From CAVXUB01 sp963764805 (GTDB lineage Bacteria > Actinomycetota > Acidimicrobiia > Acidimicrobiales > Bog-793), in contig CAVXUB010000001.1 of assembly GCA_963764805.1 (NCBI GenBank), forward strand, positions 248,001 through 312,000: a DNA stretch of 64,000 nucleotides, in the 5' to 3' direction. This document shows, one piece after another, positions 18,048 through 26,097 of the stretch; within the stretch, counting starts at the first letter, position 1; every line of letters starts with the position of its first letter. The notes under the pieces are model-generated. The model saw nothing but the letters and a program-made list of their open reading frames with translations, did not search any database and was not told where the DNA came from. A program made the translations under genes and the position numbers.

Positions 18048-19778
18048 ATGGCAACTAAATACGTCGGCATCGAGATCAGCAACAGCGCAGTCCGCGTTGC
18101 CGAGATCTCGGTGGGAGGATCGAGGCCGGAACTGGTCCATTTCGGGCTGGTGAGCCTCCCGCCTCGGGCCGTTGTGGACGGCGCCGTGCTCGATGTCGCC
18201 GCAGTCGCGGTGGCGCTCGAGCGGTGTCTGAAAGACAGCGGAATCACGGCCTCACGGGTGCATCTCGGAGTGGCGGGTCTGCGGGCGATCACCCGCGAGA
18301 TCGAGATGCCCAACATCCCCGACGCCGAGCTCGACACCGCCGTCCGCCTGCAGGCGCTCGACATCATCCCCTTCCCGGCCGACAAGACGCTCCTCTCGGC
18401 GCGACCACTGGACGCGTTCAACGCACCGGACGGTTCGACGATGCGCCGGGTGCTGATCGCGGCTGCGCACCGCGATCTCGTCGATCCTCTGCTCGCTGCC
18501 GTTCACGACGCGGGGTTGACGCCGCTCAGCATCGACCTCACCTCTTCGGCACTCGTGCGGTCGCTCGCCCATCCTTCGACGTCGCCACGGGGTCCTGAGG
18601 CCATCGTGTCGGTCGGCGCAGGGCTCACCACCGTCGTGATCCACGAGTCGGGCGTACCGCACTTCGTCCGTACGATTGCCAGCGGTGGCGACGCCGTTAC
18701 CGGAGCGATCGCCGCGACTCTCGATATACCCGTGGGCGACGCCGAGGCGACGAAGCGGAACCTCGACAAGCCCGGGCCGCACATCCGGGTGGCCGCCGCC
18801 GCCGCCAGTGACACCACCGCCGCCCTGGTGGGCGAGATCAAGAACTCGATCGACTACTACTCGACCCTTCCGGGCCGATCCGATGTGCAGCAGGTCGTCG
18901 TGACCGGTGGTGGCTCGAGGCTCGTCGGCTTCATGGAGAGGCTCGCCTCGCAGTTCCGCATCCCCGTCATCGCAGGGTCCTGCCTGTCGCGCATCGACAC
19001 GTCCGGCGTGACGATGACGCCGGATGACGTCGCTCGTTTCGATCCGCTGGCGGCAGTAGTGATCGGCTTGGCGTTGCCGGACCCGGTGCCCGGTGCCAAG
19101 CCGTTCAACCTCCTGCCACCCGAGATCGGGATCAAGGCCAAGCAGAGGAAGATCGAGCTTTCGGTGATGGCTGTCGGCGTGGCCGTGATTGCACTCCTGG
19201 CCGCGCTCGCCGTCCTCAAGTTCCTCAGCGTCAACCATGCGGAGAACACGGCCAACCAGCTCGGGTTGCAGGTCACTGCGGACCAGCGCCTGGCGAGCAG
19301 CTACGACAAGCTGGCGCACGAGGCACAGCTGGCGAGGACCGAGCAGAGCACGGTGTTGCCGATCATCTCCTCGGAGGTCTACTGGCCGAGCGTGCTGACC
19401 GCTCTCTCCAACGCGACACCGAGCTCCCTGCAGGTGACCAGCTTCACGGCGTCATCTTCGGTCCCCGCGTACATCTACTCGGGGGTCGGCCCGGAGAAGC
19501 TCGTCAAGCCGACGGACCCCTCCCGCCTCGCCCAGAACAACAACGCCATCGGCTCGCTCAGCCTCCAGGTCGTCGGCAGCGGGTACCCCAGCTTCCAGCA
19601 GTGGTACCTCGCCTTCGAGAACAACGCCGCCCTGTCGGCGCCGTTCCTGATCGAGAGCTTCACCGGCATCAGCCTGGACCCGACGAGCAAGAAGATCACG
19701 TTCGGATGCCAGCTGGCGATCACCGGGAACCTGGCGACCCCCCGATACCACAGCTTCGTCATCCCCAAGACGGCCTAA
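18048..19778 (+). CDS. pilM: PilM-PilN fusion protein of the pilus alignment complex
   Basis: One 576-residue protein covers what are usually two genes. Residues 1-350 are PilM, an actin-like ATPase: 'YVGIEISNSAVRVAEI' at the N-terminus, 'RLQALDIIPFPADKTLL', and the second phosphate loop 'VVVTGGGSRLVGFMERL'. From about 354 the sequence is PilN-like: the 'FNLLPPEIGIKAKQRK' motif, by which PilN normally binds PilM, then a single membrane helix (about 370-392) and a periplasm-type coiled-coil/ferredoxin-like C-terminal domain. No stop or second start separates the halves. In known systems PilM binds the N-terminal peptide of PilN, so fusion would fix that contact covalently. Confidence 0.9.
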   Translation: MATKYVGIEISNSAVRVAEISVGGSRPELVHFGLVSLPPRAVVDGAVLDVAAVAVALERCLKDSGITASRVHLGVAGLRAITREIEMPNIPDAELDTAVRLQALDIIPFPADKTLLSARPLDAFNAPDGSTMRRVLIAAAHRDLVDPLLAAVHDAGLTPLSIDLTSSALVRSLAHPSTSPRGPEAIVSVGAGLTTVVIHESGVPHFVRTIASGGDAVTGAIAATLDIPVGDAEATKRNLDKPGPHIRVAAAAASDTTAALVGEIKNSIDYYSTLPGRSDVQQVVVTGGGSRLVGFMERLASQFRIPVIAGSCLSRIDTSGVTMTPDDVARFDPLAAVVIGLALPDPVPGAKPFNLLPPEIGIKAKQRKIELSVMAVGVAVIALLAALAVLKFLSVNHAENTANQLGLQVTADQRLASSYDKLAHEAQLARTEQSTVLPIISSEVYWPSVLTALSNATPSSLQVTSFTASSSVPAYIYSGVGPEKLVKPTDPSRLAQNNNAIGSLSLQVVGSGYPSFQQWYLAFENNAALSAPFLIESFTGISLDPTSKKITFGCQLAITGNLATPRYHSFVIPKTA

Positions 19779-19796
19779 GCGAAGACGAGACGAGAC

Positions 19797-20399
19797 ATGA
19801 CACTCGACCTGCTCAAGCGGCGCCCCGTATACATCACAATCCTCCTCGTGGTGGTCCTCGCAATTGTGTGGTACCTCGCCTGGTGGTCCCCCGAGGGCGG
19901 CAAGCTCAAGAACGTCAACTCCGACATCGCCACCAAGCAGCAGACGGTGTCGCAGCTTCAGGTGGAGATCGCGGGGCTGCGGAGCGAGACCGCGAACAAT
20001 GCGGCGGACACCGCCTACGAGAGCACCTTCAGCAACGCTCTTCCCCCGGGGCCGGAGTTCGACACGCTCACCGAGTCGCTGTACCAGCTCTCGAGGCGGA
20101 CCGGAACCCAGGTCACGAGCCTGACGGCCAACACCATGGTGGCGACGACCCCGGCGCCCGCCGTTCCCTACTCGGAGATCCCGATCTCGATGACGGTGAC
20201 GGGACCCCGCCAGGGCGTCCTCGACTTCATCGCCGGGATCTACAACCCGCAGTACATCCCGAGGCTGATGACGATCTCGACACTGAGCCTCTCCGACTCG
20301 TCTGCCGTGAACATCGTCAAGCCGTCGAAGGTGGAGTTCTCCGCCTCCATCACCGCCCAGGCCTATACGACCTTCCTTCCGACCTCGGCGGCCGGCTGA
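19797..20399 (+). CDS. pilO: PilO-like pilus alignment protein
   Basis: Protein of 200 residues with one N-terminal membrane helix (about 10-30, 'PVYITILLVVVLAIVWYLAW') after the short cytoplasmic 'TLDLLKRR'. A coiled coil ('NSDIATKQQTVSQLQVEIA') and a small alpha/beta domain follow, the classic PilO layout. The domain contains 'PPGPEFDTLTESLYQLSRRT' and 'SMTVTGPRQGVLDFIAGIYN', the latter very like PilO. It begins 18 bases after the PilMN fusion and should pair with it. No PilP or PilQ follows, as expected if the cell has one membrane. Confidence 0.85.
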   Translation: MTLDLLKRRPVYITILLVVVLAIVWYLAWWSPEGGKLKNVNSDIATKQQTVSQLQVEIAGLRSETANNAADTAYESTFSNALPPGPEFDTLTESLYQLSRRTGTQVTSLTANTMVATTPAPAVPYSEIPISMTVTGPRQGVLDFIAGIYNPQYIPRLMTISTLSLSDSSAVNIVKPSKVEFSASITAQAYTTFLPTSAAG

Positions 20400-20425
20400 C
20401 GCTGGTCGGCTGACGCTGGTCGGCT
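20394..20425. repeat. 14-bp tandem repeat at the pilO stop
   Basis: The unit GGCTGACGCTGGTC occurs twice in tandem and starts a third time. The first copy contains the pilO stop codon. A related GGCTGACGCT appears once more just downstream. Confidence 0.75.
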
Positions 20426-20440
20426 ACCCGGGCTGACGCT

Positions 20441-20457
20441 CCGCCGGCCAACGGCGG
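20441..20457 (+). terminator. possible hairpin after the pilus operon
   Basis: CCGCCG and CGGCGG form a perfect 6-bp stem around a 5-base loop, 42 bases after the pilO stop. There is no U-tract, so it may be a processing or weak termination site and not a classical terminator. Confidence 0.35.
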
Positions 20458-20697
20458 CCGTTCAGGTGAACCTCTCTCGGCGGCGGGTCTCTAGGGCCGG
20501 CGCCGTCGGGCACACGACCATGGGCCTTTGGGCTCCACCGTCAGGCAGATGGTGCCGGATCCATCGGGCGGCCTCGGCCCGGGCGTTCTGGCGCCGAGTC
20601 AAACTGTCCGGCAAGTGGAGCCGGTTGAGGTTCGGCGCAAGCTGGTATCCGGTGGGCGCGGAGCAAGCTTGGCCCGACAGCGGATTTAGCGATCGAC

Positions 20698-22459
20698 CTA
20701 GCCGGAGCGGCGGCGTCCGGCCTTCTTGGCAAAGAATGTCTCCTCCGGGACGTAGGCGGGAGGAGTCCAAGCCTCTTCCTCTGTCTCCTCGGCGGCGGAG
20801 GCAGGCGCAGCCTGATCGACACCCGCCAGGTTTGCCTCTCCCTCTACAGCTGGCGTGGGCGACGAGTCGGGGGGGGCCGTTCGAGACGGCTCTGTGACGT
20901 GCCCATAGACGTCGGCTGGCGCCCCGAGTTGCTCTGCGAGGGCAGCCTCCACATCGAAACCATCCCCCGACGAGCCGAAAGCCGCACTCTCAGCGGGCGC
21001 CGCCTGTGCGGCAGTGCCTCTGTCGGCACCTGTCCCGACGTCGCCGTAACGAGCTCTGGCGGTGTCGCGGCTCGCCTCCCAGTCGTTGTCCCCCCAGTCG
21101 GCCGCCACCGGTTGGGGACTGAGGTAGCGAGCCACTCCCCCTTCGCTGACCTCATCCGGAGCCTGGCCTTGCGCAGATGCCGCCGCCAGACCTGGCTCAG
21201 CGACCGCAGGCTCGCCCTCCTCACTACCTAGCGGTCGCCGAACCGGCTGCACGACCTCGCTCGGGGCGGCCTCCCAGACGTGCCGGGAGGTGTCGTAGTC
21301 GTCTTCTTCTTCCTCGTCCTCTTCGCTCTCGATCATCGAGGGGGGCGGACCGTACGGGGCGAACTCGAGATCCAGCAGGCGGCTCATCACCTCTTCGGGA
21401 CCGTCCGAGCCGTGGCGATCTACCCCCGGCAACCTCGGCCGCCGGCGCGGGTGATTCAGACGGCTCTGGTTCCGGCGCACGGGCGTCCATCTGAGAGGCG
21501 GAGGTGGCTGCCCTCTGCAAGTCTCCGGCAAGCGGTGCCTCCGGCGAGGAAGGCGCTACCGGGGGCGCTTCTGCAACGACCGGCGGCGACGATTGCACCG
21601 GGTGCTCGATCGGATCTCGCCATGCCGGGACGGGTGCCGCAAGCACCTCCGCGATGAGCGGGTCCTCGAGCACATCTTCGCTCGGCAGGAGGCTGGGTCG
21701 GGGCTCCAGATCTACCGGCTCCGGAGCGATCTCCTCAGCCGGCTCGACGATCAGCCACCCGGAGCCGACCTCGGTAGTCTCGAGAGGTTCCTCCGCCCCG
21801 GGGGACATCTCAAGCGAAGGCGCCGGAGACGGCTGGGGTCCATCAGGCTCCTCGGCACCCTCTGCTTCCGCCTCGAAACGGGGATGGAGGGGACTGCCTG
21901 ACACTCCGTGTGCCTGCCCCGACCGGTTGGGCGTGAGCGACCGGGTGGCCCCCGGTGCTGTGAAGCCGCCCGTCGGGAGGGATCGCGGGCGGGTGTCGCG
22001 GCCGGCATCCGAACTGAACCGGAGGGCCTGAGAGCCGGCGGCAAACGGCTCCTCCGATATCGCTCCTGCCCCTTGCGCCGTGTTAGCGACTGGCGATTCC
22101 GGCGCATCGCCCTCGGGCGGCGACTCGTCGTCGGCGGCAGGGACGTCTTGCGCCGGCAACTCGTCCTGGGCGACCGGCTCGTCGGGGCTTGCGACCGCTT
22201 CGTCCTGGGCGACCGACTCGTCGGGGCTTGCGACCGCCTCGTCCTGCGGGACCGACTCATCCCAGCCGAACGGCTCGTCCTCGCCCGCAGCCGGCTCTTC
22301 CTGCGGTGTGACAGCAACCGAACGGAGCTGCACGATCTCCTTCCTCAGCTCGTCGGCCTGCAGACGGAGCTCCGAGGACGCGACCTCTGCCTCTTCGAGA
22401 CGCCCCACCAGCGACGCCAGGCGCTGTTCCAGGGTGCTGAGAGGGGATCCCGGGGACAT
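20698..22459 (-). pseudogene. acidic Pro/Ala/Glu-rich repeat protein, frame broken at a G5 run
   Basis: Two overlapping minus-strand frames join into one protein if one base is removed from the C5 run at 21423-21427 (G5 in the coding strand). 5' part: 'LEQRLASLVGRLEEAEVA' and 'LRLQADELRKEIVQL' predict a coiled coil, then a long acidic low-complexity region with 13-residue repeats. 3' part: 'MSRLLDLEFAPYGPPPSMIE' and more acidic text to 'VPEETFFAKKAGRRRSG'. Beyond the run the upstream frame turns Arg-rich, as out-of-frame DNA does here, so a broken frame is more likely than two genes. A better start may be ATG 22566, with AAGGGG 9 bases upstream, which would need one more frame change near 22535. 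Function unknown. Confidence 0.6.
22161..22262. repeat. 39-bp coding tandem repeat
   Basis: Two full 39-base copies (22161-22199 and 22200-22238, differing by about two bases) and a partial third encode repeats of the type 'QDEAVASPDESVA' in the acidic protein on the minus strand. Confidence 0.8.
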
Positions 22460-22757
22460 GCCGGAACCCACCTGCGCGCCGGAGCCCACCTGCGAAGGAG
22501 CATCCGCTTCGGCACCTGTCCCGATCGGCGGCGCTCAGGAAGACCGCCGTCGTCCATGTCGGTCATCTTGTCAGCACCCCTTCCCCCCCACCTGCACAGT
22601 GGAGAGGTCGCCCGGCCACCCCAGCCTAGTCGGTGCGTGATCAAACAACGTTGGCGCAAAGTAGCCGTTCTGCATTGGGACGCGCAATCGTTTCGCGTGG
22701 GTCCTTCACCGGCTTTCCCCAGTTGAGGCACCCCGCCGCGCTTGAATAGGCCACACG

Positions 22758-24083
22758 ATGTTCGGCTCTCTACGTGCCTTGCTGTTCCTGATCGTGGCCG
22801 CAGTGGTGATCGCGCTCGGCGAGGTCCACGCCCACGTCATCGCCACGGTGCCCTACTCGTTCACCGGCACCAGTCGTTTCCCCTGGCTGCTCATCTTCAT
22901 CGTCCTCATCTGGTTGACCACCTACTCCATCGGCCTCCCGGACCAGACCCGCGGCAGAGACGACGCGGCGATCCGCTCCTTCGGAGCACTCGTCGCGGCG
23001 GCGCTGCTGGTGTCGATCCCGGACCTGTTCATCGGCCGGGAGCTGCTGCCGCGTTTCGTCGTCTTCGGAGCTGTCGGCGTCCTGTCGATCGTCTGCATCC
23101 TCTTCGCCGCCATCTCCCGCCGCTCGAACAGTCTGGGCGAGGACTCGGCCCGGGTTCTCGTGATCGTCTCTACGGACGAGTACGCGCTGCTGGTGCGCGA
23201 TCTCGAGCGGCGGCCGGAGAGAAGGGCCCGCATAGTCGGGCACATGACGCCGGAGGAAGCAAAGCCCTGCGAGGGCGCCCCGGCACCTGTCGAGAGGTTC
23301 GCCACTGAGAAGCGGGCGACCCTGGTGGTCATGAATCGCTGGGCACAGGCCGACGACCTCGTGGTTGCTCAGGTCGCCCGCCTTCACGCCCATGGCACGA
23401 GGGTGAGGACGCTCTCGCTGTTCTACGACGAGTGGCTGGGCAAGCTGCCGATCTCAGAGCTGGAACGGATGTCGCTGATGTTCGACATCAACGAGATCCA
23501 CCTCGCCAGCTATGCGCAGGTGAAGAGGATCGTCGACGTGACGCTCGCCTCGGTCGGCCTGGCGCTGCTGGCGGTCGCCGTGCCCGCGGTCTGCCTGCTC
23601 GACCTTGTCGGCAACCGGGGGCCGCTCTTCTACCGGCAGGAAAGGGTGGGGAAGGATGGGAGAACCTTTACGATCATCAAGTTCCGGACGATGACGCCGC
23701 ACGAAGGACCCTCCACCTGGACGGGCGAATCGGACCCCCGCATCACCCGGATCGGCCATCTGCTCCGCAAGTCCCACGTCGACGAGCTACCGCAGGTTCT
23801 CAACGTCCTCAAGCGTGACCTGTCGGTGGTCGGGCCGCGGCCCGAGCAGCCGAGGTACGTAGCCGAGCTCACGGACACAGTCCCCTACTACGACGTCCGC
23901 CACCTCGTGCGCCCGGGGATCACCGGTTGGGCACAGGTGAAGTACCCCTACGGTGCGTCGGAGCTCGACGCCATCGAGAAGCTGCAGTACGAGTTCTTCT
24001 ACCTTCGCCACCAGGGTCTGATGCTCGACATGCGGATCATGGGTCGCACCCTACGATCGGTCACCGGCCGCGAGGGGCGCTGA
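22758..24083 (+). CDS. polyprenyl-phosphate sugar phosphotransferase (exopolysaccharide initiating enzyme)
   Basis: Protein of 441 residues of the WcaJ/bacterial sugar transferase family, which loads the first sugar phosphate onto undecaprenyl phosphate. Four hydrophobic segments fill the first 120 residues, followed by a soluble CoA-binding-like domain. A further hydrophobic segment (about 260-285, 'VDVTLASVGLALLAVAVPAV') leads into the catalytic domain: 'FYRQERVGKDGRTFTIIKFR', 'SHVDELPQVLNVLKRDLSVV' and 'GPRPEQPRYV', 'RPGITGWAQVKY'. Its 3' end overlaps the convergent glycosyltransferase by 33 bases. The sugar is not predictable. Confidence 0.9.
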   Translation: MFGSLRALLFLIVAAVVIALGEVHAHVIATVPYSFTGTSRFPWLLIFIVLIWLTTYSIGLPDQTRGRDDAAIRSFGALVAAALLVSIPDLFIGRELLPRFVVFGAVGVLSIVCILFAAISRRSNSLGEDSARVLVIVSTDEYALLVRDLERRPERRARIVGHMTPEEAKPCEGAPAPVERFATEKRATLVVMNRWAQADDLVVAQVARLHAHGTRVRTLSLFYDEWLGKLPISELERMSLMFDINEIHLASYAQVKRIVDVTLASVGLALLAVAVPAVCLLDLVGNRGPLFYRQERVGKDGRTFTIIKFRTMTPHEGPSTWTGESDPRITRIGHLLRKSHVDELPQVLNVLKRDLSVVGPRPEQPRYVAELTDTVPYYDVRHLVRPGITGWAQVKYPYGASELDAIEKLQYEFFYLRHQGLMLDMRIMGRTLRSVTGREGR

Positions 24084-25019
24084 AGCTGCCGGCCCGGTGA
24101 GCATGCCTTCGACGAAACCGAGTGCCCAGGAGGCGTGCATCACCGGCAACGCTGCCATCACCCACGGCGACGCGGCACGGTCCGCTCGTGCCTCGGTGGC
24201 GCCAAGCGCCAGCACGCCCGCCGCATATGTGGCCGCCACGCGGCGCCGCCACGGGCTGAGCAGTCCGAGGAAGAACAGCGGGATCGCCAGCTGCCTGAAG
24301 GCGATCGATGAAGGGTGCTTGCGCATCGTCCTGGCCCACGCCCGCCCGTAGCGGCGGTACTGCCCGGACAACGCTCGGAGCGAGCTCCTCACGGCATAGC
24401 TGGAGGCGATCGACGGATCGAGCCATACCCCTCCCGCGGTGTGGGCCCGGTGGTTCAGCTCAGCATCCTCGTTACCGCCGAACCATTCGTCGTAGCCACC
24501 GAGATCCCGCACCTTGTCGAGCCGGAAGGCTCCGAGATACACGGTGTCCACGAACCTCGGCGCTCCTCCCTCGCGCCTGAACGACGCCGTCCCGCCGCCG
24601 AGCTTCGACTCCATGGCAGCCCGGATCCCTCTCTCGGCAGGCGTGGACGCGGTGAGCCGCATCGGCCCTCCCACGATCGCCGCCCCCGAAGCCTCGAGAG
24701 CCGCGACGGAGCGCTCCACGTAGTCCTCGGCGATCAGCGTGCGGGCGTCCACCCGCACGAAGACCTCGCCCGTCGCGTGAGCAAGGGCGACGTTCAGCCC
24801 CGCCGGGCGAGTACGACGCTCGTTGTGGAGAACGCGCACGAGCCGCCGTCGAGCGGCGCGCTCGGCGGTGTCGTCAGACGAGCCGCCGTCGACGACGAGC
24901 ACCTCGATGATCCGGCCGTAAGTCTGCGATTCGATCGCATCCAGGCAGCGGTCGATGTACCGGCCCTCGTCGAGGACGGGTATCCCGACCGTGACGGTGG
25001 GCTCAGCCGTCCCGCCCAC
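24051..25019 (-). CDS. family 2 glycosyltransferase
   Basis: Protein of 322 residues, GT-A fold, related to succinoglycan-type (ExoA-like) transferases. It starts 'VTVGIPVLDEGRYIDRCLDA', then 'VLVVDGGSSDDT' for nucleotide-sugar binding and 'GEVFVRVDARTLIAEDYV' in the metal-binding position. 'GGYDEWFGGNEDAELNHRA' is the acceptor/ED motif. Three hydrophobic stretches near 245-310 anchor the C-terminus in the membrane. It is convergent with the sugar phosphotransferase and overlaps msrB by 17 bases. Together with the former it suggests surface polysaccharide synthesis. Confidence 0.88.
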   Translation of the reverse strand: MGGTAEPTVTVGIPVLDEGRYIDRCLDAIESQTYGRIIEVLVVDGGSSDDTAERAARRRLVRVLHNERRTRPAGLNVALAHATGEVFVRVDARTLIAEDYVERSVAALEASGAAIVGGPMRLTASTPAERGIRAAMESKLGGGTASFRREGGAPRFVDTVYLGAFRLDKVRDLGGYDEWFGGNEDAELNHRAHTAGGVWLDPSIASSYAVRSSLRALSGQYRRYGRAWARTMRKHPSSIAFRQLAIPLFFLGLLSPWRRRVAATYAAGVLALGATEARADRAASPWVMAALPVMHASWALGFVEGMLTGPAASAPLAAGDRS

Positions 25020-25419
25020 CCGCCTCCTCCAACCGCAGGCTCGTCGAGTTGATGCACCACCGCTGTCCGGTCGGCCCGGGACCGTCGTCGAACAGGTGCC
25101 CGAGATGGCCGCCGCACCTGCGGCAGGTGACTTCGGTGCGGCTCATCCCGAGGCTCGTGTCGGGATGAAGCTCGACATTGGCTCGATTGGCTGGCTCTGT
25201 GAAGCTGGGCCAGCCAGAGCCGGAGTCGAACTGCACCCCCGACTCGAAGAGCGTGGCGCCGCAGGCGGCGCACATGTACGTGCCTTCGGGGCCGGGGTGG
25301 ACGTACTCGCCCGCGAATGCAGGATCGGTTCCCTTGCCGCGCAGGACCCGGTACTGCTCGGGGGTCAGGCGGTTGTGCCACTCGTCCTCGGGGAGGTCCA
25401 GGGGCTCGCTTGCATCCAT
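25003..25419 (-). CDS. msrB: peptide-methionine (R)-S-oxide reductase
   Basis: Repair enzyme of 138 residues reducing methionine-R-sulfoxide in proteins. It has two zinc-binding CxxC pairs ('CAAC' and 'CRRC'), the core 'FDSGSGWPSFTEP', 'GGHLGHLFDDGPGPTGQRWC' with the catalytic cysteine at the end, and 'INSTSLRL'. Full-length for MsrB. The ATG at 25419 is preferred; the frame is open a further nine codons. Its end overlaps the start of the glycosyltransferase, implying co-transcription. Confidence 0.95.
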   Translation of the reverse strand: MDASEPLDLPEDEWHNRLTPEQYRVLRGKGTDPAFAGEYVHPGPEGTYMCAACGATLFESGVQFDSGSGWPSFTEPANRANVELHPDTSLGMSRTEVTCRRCGGHLGHLFDDGPGPTGQRWCINSTSLRLEEAGGRDG

Positions 25420-25423
25420 GCCC

Positions 25424-26002
25424 TCACCTGCCTTTCTCCGTGTCATCCCTACCGTAGCGGCAGCGGCGGCGGCGGGACCTGTGCTGAGGCGGTCTCCGAG
25501 CAGTCACCTGCGGCGGGGTCTGCGGGGGCCCCGGCCTGTCGGCGGCTCCCGGCATGTCCGGGGCCGGCGCTGTCGTGCCGGCGCCCCGCGAGGTCCGCTG
25601 GCCTTCTGGAGGGGAGGAGACGAGCATCGGGCCGGCGCCGGTCAGGGCTTCCAGCAGCCGCCCTTGAACGCCCTCCAGCGCCAGGGCCTCCATCGACGCA
25701 CCCTCGGACCGGAGGGCATCTGCGATCGCCAGAAGCTCGGCGGCCCAGTCGAGAGCTCTCTCCTTCTCAACGGGAAGGAAGGAGGCTTGCGCACCGTGCA
25801 TCTCGCATGCGAGCAGCCCCACCCGCGTGATGATCCGCGATTGCCCGGCCACCCGACCGGCGAGCGAGAGCGCCACCTCCTCGACTGCACGTGTGACTGC
25901 TAGGGGGTCTCGTCCGAGGAGGATCGACGGCTCGAACGATGTCATATGGCGGCCGGTGCCGCCTTCGATAAGGGTCATCTGCGGATGATCCGCGGGCGGC
26001 AT
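25424..26002 (-). CDS. hypothetical protein
   Basis: Protein of about 192 residues, function unknown. The ordered part, about residues 35-110, is helical ('DPLAVTRAVEEVALSLAGRV', 'ALDWAAELLAIADALRSEGA', 'LEGVQGRLLEALTGAG'). The last 65 residues are Pro/Arg-rich and probably disordered. ATG 26002 is chosen for GAGGA 8 bases upstream; ATG 25978 or 25945 are possible. The gene follows the BTAD regulator on the same strand and precedes msrB by 4 bases. Confidence 0.5.
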   Translation of the reverse strand: MPPADHPQMTLIEGGTGRHMTSFEPSILLGRDPLAVTRAVEEVALSLAGRVAGQSRIITRVGLLACEMHGAQASFLPVEKERALDWAAELLAIADALRSEGASMEALALEGVQGRLLEALTGAGPMLVSSPPEGQRTSRGAGTTAPAPDMPGAADRPGPPQTPPQVTARRPPQHRSRRRRCRYGRDDTEKGR

Positions 26003-26097
26003 CCTCGAGATCCTCAGCAACACTCTCAGCGGAGCTCTCAGCAGGCAGGATTGAGAGGAAGCGATGGGCGGGTCGAGCGGCAGCGAGGGTCCGGGAC

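Noticed and set aside
20698..21387. Second independent gene starting at ATG 21387 in the acidic region
   Set aside because: Possible, but the acidic composition continues smoothly from the upstream frame across the G5 run, so a single broken gene is more likely.
22345..22731. 128-residue minus-strand frame beginning near 22731
   Set aside because: Only its 'MTDMDDGGLPE' part looks coding and may be the true start of the acidic protein; the rest is Arg/Trp-rich shadow.
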